A stretch of DNA of 25,837 nt, taken from CAYHOI01 sp964358175 (GTDB taxonomy: Bacteria > Margulisbacteria > Riflemargulisbacteria > GWF2-35-9). This document shows, in pieces, positions 7,789 to 14,727 of this stretch. The notes beneath the pieces were generated by a model. That model ran no database searches. It was given only the letters and a program-made list of their open reading frames with translations, and was not told the DNA's origin. The stretch spans positions 1 to 25,837 of the forward strand of contig CAYHOI010000015.1 in the NCBI GenBank assembly GCA_964358175.1, given 5' to 3'. Position 1 is the stretch's first letter. Each line of letters starts with the position of its first letter. Made by a program: the position numbers and the translations under genes.

Positions 7789-7993
7789 CTCACCTTACGC
7801 AGTCAGCAATTCTAATAATGGATTCACCTAACTCCACCCGCTTTCGCCTCACCCAGTCCTTCGGACAGCCCTCTCCACCCGTGGAGAAGGCCTCTACAAG
7901 GAGGTTTTCTTTCTCCGTAAACGGAGAGAGATGTCGCAAAGCGACAGAGAGAGGCGGAATTTGAATGGAATTTAAGTCACTGCGTAAGGTGAG
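7789..7993. mobile_element. 205-bp MITE with perfect 15-bp terminal inverted repeats
   Basis: CTCACCTTACGCAGT (7789-7803) and its exact complement ACTGCGTAAGGTGAG (7979-7993) bound the element. The 7-base sequence TTAGTAT occurs directly on both sides (7782-7788 and 7994-8000), as expected of a target-site duplication. There is no ORF inside. The interior carries four small hairpins: GTCC/GGAC (7856-7866), TCTCCAC/GTGGAGA (7872-7887), TCTCCG/CGGAGA (7912-7927) and TGTCGC/GCGACA (7932-7946). No transposase lies in this window, so it would be mobilised in trans. I cannot name the parent family. Confidence 0.88.
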
Positions 7994-7999
7994 TTAGTA

Positions 8000-8005
8000 T
8001 ATAAT
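8000..8005 (+). promoter_or_regulatory. Candidate -10 box for dnaE, partly formed by the MITE target duplication
   Basis: A perfect TATAAT starts at the last base of the right target duplication and ends six bases before the dnaE ATG. Any transcript from it would begin at or next to the ATG, giving an essentially leaderless mRNA. No good -35 box is seen at 16-18 bases, where the MITE's terminal repeat now lies. The AGGGG between this box and the ATG is too close to act as a normal Shine-Dalgarno. Confidence 0.4.
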
Positions 8006-8011
8006 AGGGGC

Positions 8012-11000
8012 ATGTCTTCCTTTGTCCATTTGCATCTTCACACGGAATATAGCCTTTTAGATGGCGCGATTATGATTCGGGATCTGATGCAAAGGGTCAA
8101 AGAACTGGGAATGTCGGCCGTTGCGATTACTGATCATGGGGTTATGTTTGGTGTGGTGGAGTTTTACAAAGAAGCACTCAAGGCAGGAATCCACCCGATT
8201 ATTGGATGTGAGCTTTATTTGTCAGCTCGAACCAGGTTTGATAAGGACATCCAATTTGATAAGTCTTCCAGCCATTTGACTTTTCTCGCCAAGGATAATG
8301 TTGGCTATAAAAACTTAATTAAACTGGTGACACTTGCACAGGTTGAGGGTTTTTATTTTAAACCGAGAGTAGATAAGGAGTTGCTTGAAAAATATAGTGA
8401 AGGGCTCATTTGTCTGAGTGGTTGCATGACGGGACCATTGACCAAAGCGATTCTCAATATGAACGTAGAGGCTGCGTGCAAAGAAGCCCAATATCTCAAA
8501 CAGATTTTTGGAAACGATTTTTTCCTGGAGCTCCAAGACCATGGAATTGAGGGGCAATCCCTCGCGGTTGCCAAGTTGTTGGAAATCAAAAACTTGCTGG
8601 ATATTCCTGTTGTTGCTACCAATGATGCCCATTACCTTCGCCAGGAAGATGCGGTAGTGCAAGATGTTTTGATCGCTTTACAGACGGGTAAAACCTTAAT
8701 GGACAAGGAACGTCTCCACTTCAAGACCAACGAATTCTATGTCAAAACGAGTGAGCAGATGTCAGAGTTGTTCCATTTCGAACCGTCAGCCATTACCAAT
8801 ACTCTTGAAATAGCGAATCGTTGTCATGTTGAACTCACTCTAGGGAAGAATTTTTTGCCGGCATTCAAGGTTCCACAGGAGGATACGCCAGATCTATATC
8901 TTCGACGATTAGCTTGGGAGGGTCTAGAAAAGAAATATCCAGAGGTTACCGATGAAGTTAAGACTAGATTTGAGTATGAGCTGTCCGTGATTACTAAAAT
9001 GGGATTTGCATCGTATTTTCTCATTGTCTCGGATTTTGTACATTATGCCAAAGTCAATGGGATTAGCGTTGGCCCAGGCAGAGGAAGTGCTGCGGGGAGT
9101 ATCATCGCCTATGCGCTGGATATTACCAACATTGATCCCCTTCAATTTCATCTCCTTTTCGAGCGATTTCTAAATCCAGATCGAATTAGCCTCCCAGATA
9201 TCGATATTGATTTTTGTATCGAAAACCGTCAAAAAGTAATTGAATATACTCGCCAAAAGTATGGTGTTGATCATGTCGCTCAAATCATTACATTTGGTCG
9301 TATGGCCGCCCGTATGGCGATTCGAGATGTTGGGCGAGTCATGGGCGTGCCGCTGGGAGAGGTCGACAAGGTGGCAAAGCTTATTCCGTTTGGGGCTACT
9401 CTCTCTGAGGCTTTGAAGCAATCAACGGAATTGAATGCCTTGTACCTTGCTAAACCTGATATTAAAAACCTCCTTGACGTTGCCAGAAAACTGGAGGGAA
9501 TCGCGCGTCATTCCGGGATTCATGCTGCTGGCGTGGTTATCTCCAAGGAGCCCCTCATGGATACGGTGCCCATGCTAGAAAAGGATGGGCAGTTGGTTAC
9601 GATGTATCCGAAGGATGATCTCGAGAGTGTAGGGTTGCTCAAAATGGATTTTCTGGGTCTTCGAAACCTTACGATGATCGAGAAAGCCCTTAAAATAATT
9701 GAGAAAAGCGAAAAACAAGTCCTGGATATTGATCACCTTGCGCTCGATGACGAACAGACCTATCAACTTTTAAGTGCAGGGAATTCAACAGGCATCTTTC
9801 AGCTGGAAAGCCAGGGCATGCAACAATTGCTTCGCACCCTTCAGCCAACCACTTTTGAGGATATCATCGCCTTGCTTGCGCTTTACCGGCCAGGTCCCTT
9901 GGGAAGCGGAATGGATAAGGACTTTGTCAACCGTAAGCATGGCAGGGAGAAAATTAGCTATCCACTTCCTGAGCTTGAATCGATCCTAAAGGAAACCTAT
10001 GGAACGATTCTTTATCAAGAACAGGTCATGCAGATCGCTTCTGCCGTAGGTGGATTTTCGATGAGCGAAGCGGATACGCTTCGAAAAGCGATGGGCAAGA
10101 AGGATAAAGCGGCGATGGAGAAGATGAAGCAAAAATTTTTAGACGGAGCCAAAGAGAAATCGATTGTTGCTAAAAAAGCGCAGGCAATTTTTGAAATGAT
10201 GGCGAAGTTTGCAGAATATGGATTTAACAAATCACATAGTGCAGCTTACGCCCTCATCACCTACCAGACAGCGTACCTTAAGGCGCATTTCCCAGTGCCC
10301 TACATGGCAGCCCTTATTTCCAGCAGTATCCACGATGCAGGAAAAGTTTCAGAGTATATTGCGGAGGCCAGACAAATGGGAATAGATGTGCTCCCCCCAG
10401 ATATAAACGAAAGTTTTAGTGACTTTTTTATTGTGAATAATAAGATATTGTTTGGGTTGGGGGCCATTCGAAATGTCGGAGAGAATGCGATAGACTCTTT
10501 GGTCGCTACACGTGAGCAGGATGGAATATTTCATTCCTTGATTGATTTTTGTATGCGAGTGGATCTTCGGCAAGCAAATAAAAGAGTGCTGGAAAGCCTT
10601 ATTAAGGCTGGTGCTTTTGATGCTTTGGGAAAACGAAAAGCCCTTTTGGGAATTGTTGAGAATACATTGCGAGAAGCCACCAAACTATTAAAAGATAGAA
10701 GCAAGGGGCAACTGAGTCTATTCGGTGCTGAACAGACACACCGGATGGAGCAAGATCGCAACCTTTCTCATCAAGAATTTTCAAATAAAGAATTGCTACA
10801 TCTTGAAAAGGAGATGTTAGGCATTTATCTTTCGGGTCATCCCCTCGAGGACTATATTCACTATATCCATCAAAAAGGGTATCCGCAGATTTCAGAATTA
10901 CCTTCGCATCTGGAGCTTGAAAAAAAGGTTACCCTGATCGGGTTGCTGACCAATCTGAAAAAGCGAATCACCAAAACCAACCGAACGATGCTAACGGGTG

Positions 11001-11383
11001 AGCTCGAAGATTTAACGGGAAGTGTAGCATTTGTTCTTTTTCCTGAGCGGTATGACAAATTTGTCGATTTGTTAATAGAAGATAAGGTTGGGGTTCTCAC
11101 TGCGACGCCTGAGATGAGAAATGATCAATTGCAGCTTATCGTCGATAGTCTTGAAAGCATCCCTCTATCTATTGGTGCACCTCAAAAAGTGATTATCCAG
11201 TCAAACAAAGATTACCCGATGGATCAACTCAAGGCGATCCTTTCAAAGTATAGTGGACTCGTTCCGGTATACCTGGATGTCGAGGGTTACAAGATAAGGC
11301 TACCTCAAAAGTTCTGGATTCATCAACAACATATTGAAAACCTGAGAGCCGAGGTTGGGACACATGCGGTTCAAGTATTTTAA
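8012..11383 (+). CDS. dnaE: DNA polymerase III alpha subunit
   Basis: Replicative polymerase (C-family), 1123 residues, close to the usual DnaE1 length. The N-terminal PHP domain begins HLHLHTEYSLLDG with His6, His8 and His10, followed by ITDHG and NDAHY; its metal ligands look intact. The polymerase core has GPGRGSAAGS and the catalytic PDIDIDF (Asp396, Asp398) with the third aspartate in KMDFLG (Asp546). A helix-hairpin-helix region follows, then a textbook clamp-binding motif QLSLF (900-904) and an OB fold (about 970-1050). The ATG at 8012 is the only reasonable start, because an in-frame stop lies at 7985-7987 and the conserved HLH begins at residue 6. The region before the ATG is MITE sequence. 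HU and ssb follow. Confidence 0.97.
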   Translation: MSSFVHLHLHTEYSLLDGAIMIRDLMQRVKELGMSAVAITDHGVMFGVVEFYKEALKAGIHPIIGCELYLSARTRFDKDIQFDKSSSHLTFLAKDNVGYKNLIKLVTLAQVEGFYFKPRVDKELLEKYSEGLICLSGCMTGPLTKAILNMNVEAACKEAQYLKQIFGNDFFLELQDHGIEGQSLAVAKLLEIKNLLDIPVVATNDAHYLRQEDAVVQDVLIALQTGKTLMDKERLHFKTNEFYVKTSEQMSELFHFEPSAITNTLEIANRCHVELTLGKNFLPAFKVPQEDTPDLYLRRLAWEGLEKKYPEVTDEVKTRFEYELSVITKMGFASYFLIVSDFVHYAKVNGISVGPGRGSAAGSIIAYALDITNIDPLQFHLLFERFLNPDRISLPDIDIDFCIENRQKVIEYTRQKYGVDHVAQIITFGRMAARMAIRDVGRVMGVPLGEVDKVAKLIPFGATLSEALKQSTELNALYLAKPDIKNLLDVARKLEGIARHSGIHAAGVVISKEPLMDTVPMLEKDGQLVTMYPKDDLESVGLLKMDFLGLRNLTMIEKALKIIEKSEKQVLDIDHLALDDEQTYQLLSAGNSTGIFQLESQGMQQLLRTLQPTTFEDIIALLALYRPGPLGSGMDKDFVNRKHGREKISYPLPELESILKETYGTILYQEQVMQIASAVGGFSMSEADTLRKAMGKKDKAAMEKMKQKFLDGAKEKSIVAKKAQAIFEMMAKFAEYGFNKSHSAAYALITYQTAYLKAHFPVPYMAALISSSIHDAGKVSEYIAEARQMGIDVLPPDINESFSDFFIVNNKILFGLGAIRNVGENAIDSLVATREQDGIFHSLIDFCMRVDLRQANKRVLESLIKAGAFDALGKRKALLGIVENTLREATKLLKDRSKGQLSLFGAEQTHRMEQDRNLSHQEFSNKELLHLEKEMLGIYLSGHPLEDYIHYIHQKGYPQISELPSHLELEKKVTLIGLLTNLKKRITKTNRTMLTGELEDLTGSVAFVLFPERYDKFVDLLIEDKVGVLTATPEMRNDQLQLIVDSLESIPLSIGAPQKVIIQSNKDYPMDQLKAILSKYSGLVPVYLDVEGYKIRLPQKFWIHQQHIENLRAEVGTHAVQVF

Positions 11384-11447
11384 TGTTCATATTTTTCACG
11401 CAGGACTAGCTGTTCAGTCAATAAATAGGGGGAAAGCCTTGCTGTGC

Positions 11448-11477
11448 TTGACTTTTAATTTGTGGCTAGTGTATAGT
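11448..11477 (+). promoter_or_regulatory. Sigma-70-type promoter for the HU gene
   Basis: TTGACT (11448-11453), an 18-base spacer and TATAGT (11472-11477). A transcript would start about 28 bases before the HU ATG, leaving room for the AAGGAGGTG ribosome binding site. It suggests HU is expressed independently of dnaE. Confidence 0.7.
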
Positions 11478-11511
11478 CCTAGAAAATGCTCGCTTTTAAG
11501 GAGGTGAGAAC

Positions 11512-11784
11512 ATGAATAAAGGGCAATTAATTGACAGCGTATCGGATATTACCAAGCTGAAGAAGACCGAGGTAACCAAGGTTATTGACTCCGTTTTTGA
11601 CACTGTAAAAAGTGCTCTCAAAAAGGGACAAGATGTATCGTTGGTTGGATTTGGTACCTGGAAAAAGAAGAAAAGAGCCGCTCGAACTGGGAGAAATCCT
11701 CAGACCGGCAAAACGATCAGTATTCCTGCTAAGAATACAGTAGCATTTAGCGCAGGGAAAAAGCTGAAAGATGCAGTGAACTAG
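11512..11784 (+). CDS. hup: HU-family histone-like DNA-binding protein
   Basis: Small dimeric nucleoid protein that bends DNA without sequence specificity. The 90 residues match the family length. The sequence opens MNKGQLIDSV, has the G-F-G-T turn (residues 46-49) and the beta-arm signature GRNPQTGKTISIP (60-72) that inserts into the minor groove, and ends with the usual AFSAGKKLKDAVN. A strong ribosome binding site, AAGGAGGTG, precedes the ATG. It lies between dnaE and ssb with its own promoter and terminator, so it is a single-gene unit. Confidence 0.96.
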   Translation: MNKGQLIDSVSDITKLKKTEVTKVIDSVFDTVKSALKKGQDVSLVGFGTWKKKKRAARTGRNPQTGKTISIPAKNTVAFSAGKKLKDAVN

Positions 11785-11794
11785 TTTGCTATAG

Positions 11795-11823
11795 AATGCC
11801 CCATTTTTTGATGGGGCATTTTT
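11795..11823 (+). terminator. Rho-independent terminator after HU
   Basis: The stem AATGCCCCAT / ATGGGGCATT (11795-11804 and 11811-11820) has a six-base loop and is followed by a short T-run (11819-11823). It begins 10 bases after the HU stop codon. Confidence 0.88.
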
Positions 11824-11864
11824 CTATCCAAAAGCTTACGTAATTAATAATCATAAAATAACAG

Positions 11865-11893
11865 TTGACGCAATCTTTGTGTTGATATATGCT
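11865..11893 (+). promoter_or_regulatory. Sigma-70-type promoter for ssb
   Basis: TTGACG (11865-11870), a 17-base spacer and TATGCT (11888-11893), located between the HU terminator and the ssb ribosome binding site. Confidence 0.6.
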
Positions 11894-11936
11894 ATGTTAT
11901 AGAAGCCGGCTAACAAATCAAAAAGGAGGAAGAGTG

Positions 11937-12287
11937 ATGAGCTCGTATAATCGTATTACGTTAGTGGGAAATCTTGTGAAAGATCCAGAGGTAAAGAAGG
12001 TTGGCAAGCAGAGTAAGGCTGATTTTACGCTTGCTGTTGAGCGATATCTTGGGAAGGATAAGGAGCCTGCGGTTGATTTTTTTAATGTTGTCAGCTGGGG
12101 AAAGCTGGCAGAGCTATGTGGTAGTTTTCTGAACAAGGGTAAAAAAGTGCTTGTTGATGGACGAATTCAGGTGAGAACCTATATGAAGGATGAGGAGAGA
12201 CGGTGGATTACAGAAATTGTTGCTGAGAATTTGAAGTTTCTATCGCCACCCGCTACGACTCCGCTTGAAGCTAAAGTGGCGAAGTAG
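11937..12287 (+). CDS. ssb: Single-stranded DNA-binding protein without the acidic C-terminal tip
   Basis: The OB-fold of bacterial SSB occupies nearly all of the 116 residues: SYNRITLVGNLVKDPE, FTLAVER, FFNVVSWGKLAELC, KKVLVDGRIQVRTY and ITEIVAENLKFL. It binds single-stranded DNA during replication and repair. The ATG at 11937 is chosen because AAAAGGAGG lies just ahead and the family motif begins four residues in; the frame's upstream extension lacks support. The C-terminus ends PPATTPLEAKVAK, so the flexible tail and the acidic DDDIPF-like tip that recruits partner proteins are missing. It may be a secondary SSB, or this lineage may recruit partners differently. No frameshift restoring a tail is visible downstream. 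Confidence 0.93.
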   Translation: MSSYNRITLVGNLVKDPEVKKVGKQSKADFTLAVERYLGKDKEPAVDFFNVVSWGKLAELCGSFLNKGKKVLVDGRIQVRTYMKDEERRWITEIVAENLKFLSPPATTPLEAKVAK

Positions 12288-12295
12288 CTAAATTT

Positions 12296-12329
12296 GGAGC
12301 AGGTGGCTTAGGAAGTTGCTACCTGCTCC
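12296..12329 (+). terminator. Strong hairpin after ssb, probable terminator
   Basis: GGAGCAGGTGGC pairs with GCTACCTGCTCC (12 base pairs including one G-U) across a ten-base loop, eight bases after the ssb stop. No T-run follows on this strand, so it may be factor-dependent or act as a 3' stabiliser. Confidence 0.55.
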
Positions 12330-12354
12330 AGCCCATTCAAAAAGACTGAAATTG

Positions 12355-12383
12355 TTGTTTATTCCAGCATCCTTGTGTATACT
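12355..12383 (+). promoter_or_regulatory. Promoter-like sequence for the FliF/FliG-like operon
   Basis: TTGTTT (12355-12360), a 17-base spacer and TATACT (12378-12383), about 65 bases ahead of the GTG start. It is the only good candidate between ssb and the three-gene operon. Confidence 0.55.
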
Positions 12384-12449
12384 TAACCTTGTTGAATTGC
12401 TTGCGGTTACGCAGGCAAAATTCCCTTTAAAGTATAGAAGGGGCGGGTT

Positions 12450-13931
12450 GTGGGGCGCATAAACAAACATCTTCTGACCATGTTCCTTTTCGGAGTTGCT
12501 TTTTCACAAAGCGTGATGCTTCACCAAACCCACTTGGAGGCGACTGTTCAAACGGCCTTGAATAAGATGTTGGGTGAAGGTCGGTCGATCGTTTATATTT
12601 CACTTGGAGCGGAAGATGAGCGTTGGGAGGTTAAGTATACCTCTATGCCTGAAATTGAGGGCCTTCCCGATAATCAAGGCGTTAAAAAGCAAACTGCCAT
12701 TGTTCCCGGAATCCCTTCTCTGAGGTTTCTGACAGACTCCTCTGGAGGGGAGAATGCCCTGCCGCTCAACTATGAAGTAGTCGAAAAAACACCACAGTTA
12801 AAAAGCAAAGACGTTGTCATCATTCTTGATTCAAAGATAAAGTTGGGCGACTTGCGTGCCGTGAAGCAATTTGTAACCAAATTTCTGAATCTTGATGAGA
12901 AAAATGGTGATAAACTGACCATTCTCAAAGAGAAATTTACCGAGGCCGAGATGAAGGCGACCCTGTCGAAGCAAAAACTTACCTCAAAAAATAAGGGAAA
13001 CGGCTTTCTTTGGATCATTGTAGCGGTGGTGGGATTTGTTTTAGCGGTTGTTGCTTTATTGCTTTTTGGTAGGCTCTTGGCAAACAAGAAAAGAGCTCAG
13101 CTATTGCAGCAAGGTCAAGATCAGTCCGTTCCGACCGACGTTGTGCAGGAACCAGAGAAAACTGCTGAGGAACTGAGGGCGGAGGAGGAGGAAAAACAAA
13201 GACTCGCTGAAGAGGCGAAGCTTCAACAGATGAGGGCAGATGTTTTAGGGAATGGGGTTCGATATTTCTCATTTATCGATGATGAAAACATTTATAAACT
13301 AAAATTTTTATTGCAAGTCAAGATTGCTCTTCAGCAAGCAACGCCCAGAACGGTTGCTATTGTCATGTCTTGTTTGCCTTCAAATCTGGCAGCCTCGATC
13401 TTAACTGAATATCCAGTTAAGATTCAGGGTGAGATTGTCAACAATCTTATTATTTTACAGCACTATCCCGAAAAGGAATTAAAGCAGCTTGAGGAGGAGA
13501 TAAAGGGAAATATCGACTATTTATTTGGAGGCAAATATAGACTTAGGCAAATTCTTGAGAAACTTAACGGTGATGATAAGCGAGAACTTTTGCGTCTTGT
13601 AAAGGATCAAAATCCAATGGTTGCAGATGATCTTAATTCGCTCATTGTTCTTTTTGATGATATGCTTGTTTTAGAGGAACAAACTTTAGGTCGAATCTTT
13701 GGAGATTTAGATACGGAAATCATAGCGACGGCTATGGTTCATTTGGATGCCACGCTTCAACGCAAAGTCATAGAGACATTGCCAAAGGGGGTGCAGGCTA
13801 TGGTGGATCAATGGCTTAATCTCAAAGGGAATACGGCGTCACGCTATGATATTGATCAGGCACGCCAAAAAGTAATTGCCTATGCACAACATTTGGAAAA
13901 AGAAGGATTTATTAAGCTAAATCATGACTGA
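12450..13931 (+). CDS. FliF C-terminal/FliG-like membrane fusion protein
   Basis: The 493-residue protein has a hydrophobic signal peptide or anchor (about residues 8-24) and then a periplasmic region. That region resembles the C-terminal periplasmic part of FliF, the flagellar MS-ring protein: an ALNKMLGEGRSIVYISL helix-strand, then NYEVVEKT, VVIILDSKI and LDEKNGDKLTIL. A membrane helix (about 185-208) and a Lys/Arg stop follow, then a charged coiled-coil linker (about 228-262). The cytoplasmic C-terminus (about 270-490) resembles FliG middle and C-terminal domains: TPRTVAIVMSCL in place of the EHPQT motif, FGGKYRLRQILEKL, VLFDDMLVLEEQTLGRIFGD and a terminal ARQKVIAYAQHLEKEGFI. FliF ring-building motifs 1 and 2 and a true FliG N-domain are not seen. 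Start GTG 12450 has AAGGGG upstream. It overlaps the next gene by eight bases. Assignment rests on pattern resemblance. Confidence 0.75.
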   Translation: MGRINKHLLTMFLFGVAFSQSVMLHQTHLEATVQTALNKMLGEGRSIVYISLGAEDERWEVKYTSMPEIEGLPDNQGVKKQTAIVPGIPSLRFLTDSSGGENALPLNYEVVEKTPQLKSKDVVIILDSKIKLGDLRAVKQFVTKFLNLDEKNGDKLTILKEKFTEAEMKATLSKQKLTSKNKGNGFLWIIVAVVGFVLAVVALLLFGRLLANKKRAQLLQQGQDQSVPTDVVQEPEKTAEELRAEEEEKQRLAEEAKLQQMRADVLGNGVRYFSFIDDENIYKLKFLLQVKIALQQATPRTVAIVMSCLPSNLAASILTEYPVKIQGEIVNNLIILQHYPEKELKQLEEEIKGNIDYLFGGKYRLRQILEKLNGDDKRELLRLVKDQNPMVADDLNSLIVLFDDMLVLEEQTLGRIFGDLDTEIIATAMVHLDATLQRKVIETLPKGVQAMVDQWLNLKGNTASRYDIDQARQKVIAYAQHLEKEGFIKLNHD

Positions 13932-14727
13932 AAAATCGTTTTTCAAAACTCAAAAGCATCAGCAAGTGAAGGCAGAAGAGTCTGTCTCCCAGCAAAAGGC
14001 TGCTTTGATAACGGAGGCTCCCCTTCAAAAAGAATACTTTAGCTACATCAACGAGAAAAATGTATATCACGCAGCACATGTTTTGAAGAAAATTGTTGCT
14101 ACAAAACCGGAAAACCTGAAATATGCCTGTCTAGTGGTATCTTTTGTTGAGCCACTTATTGCTGAGAAGTTGCTTGGAGAATTTCAAGATGAGTTGCGGG
14201 TGGAAATTATCTCTGAAATGTTATCATTGATCCAATATTCAAAAGCGGAGCTGGACAACTTTGACAAGATTTTTCGTCGACTACTTACCGAACAATTTGG
14301 CGGAAAATATGTTTTATCGAAGATTTTGGAACAGCTGGATGTTGACCAAAAGATGGCGCTTGCAGCTATTTTAAATCAAAAGTATCCCGAGAACGCACAG
14401 TTGTTTAGAAGTATTATGATCCTTTTTGAAGATATTCTCGCGATACCGGATCAAGATTATAGTCGTATTTTTGGTGATATTCCGAGCGAAATATTGTCAA
14501 CTGCTTTTTGTAGTCAGCCAGTGGAACAGATAAATCGTCTTTACCAAATATTACCCAAAGGGGTTCGAAATATTGTTCAACAAGGGATTGAGTTGGGAAG
14601 TCGGAAATATTCAAAGTCAGATATCAGCAAAGCGCAACAGTTCATTATTGAACAGTCAAGAAATATGGAGAAGGATGGATTTATTGGCTCAATATTGCAA
14701 GAGGATTCCAAAAAGCAACTATTATGA
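13924..14727 (+). CDS. Soluble FliG-like paralogue of the upstream protein
   Basis: The protein is 267 residues with no signal peptide or membrane helix. From Tyr38 onward it aligns along its whole length with the cytoplasmic part of the preceding fusion protein. Shared landmarks are YFSYINEKNVY, FGGKYVLSKILEQL, ILFEDIL, SRIFGDI, LPKGV and a final QQFIIEQSRNMEKDGFI. The first ~35 residues are charged and Gln/Lys-rich. FliG forms the switch ring under the flagellar MS ring; the helix that carries torque residues in FliG (QRAAD..RDD) reads LPKGVRNIVQQ here, so that role is unlikely. The ATG at 13924 lies inside the 3' end of the upstream gene, and the 3' end overlaps the giant gene by four bases (ATGA), so all three are probably co-translated. 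Confidence 0.72.
   Translation: MTEKSFFKTQKHQQVKAEESVSQQKAALITEAPLQKEYFSYINEKNVYHAAHVLKKIVATKPENLKYACLVVSFVEPLIAEKLLGEFQDELRVEIISEMLSLIQYSKAELDNFDKIFRRLLTEQFGGKYVLSKILEQLDVDQKMALAAILNQKYPENAQLFRSIMILFEDILAIPDQDYSRIFGDIPSEILSTAFCSQPVEQINRLYQILPKGVRNIVQQGIELGSRKYSKSDISKAQQFIIEQSRNMEKDGFIGSILQEDSKKQLL

Noticed and set aside
7789..7993. CRISPR array, riboswitch or integron attC site
   Set aside because: The hairpins are all different, there is no repeat-spacer periodicity, and the terminal repeats with target duplication identify a MITE.
11889..11936. N-terminal extension of ssb giving 132 residues
   Set aside because: It runs over the promoter and the AAAAGGAGG ribosome binding site; the SSB fold begins right after the ATG at 11937.
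13250..14700. MgtE magnesium transporter N-domain as the identity of the FliG-like regions
   Set aside because: MgtE-N resembles FliG-M, but here the similarity runs on through the FliG C-terminal region to the terminal helix, and no CBS or transporter domain follows. It remains a fallback until a profile search is done.
12450..14727. A true flagellar gene cluster
   Set aside because: No fliM, fliN, fliH, fliI, flgB/C or flagellin genes are nearby, and the FliG-like domains lack the torque residues.
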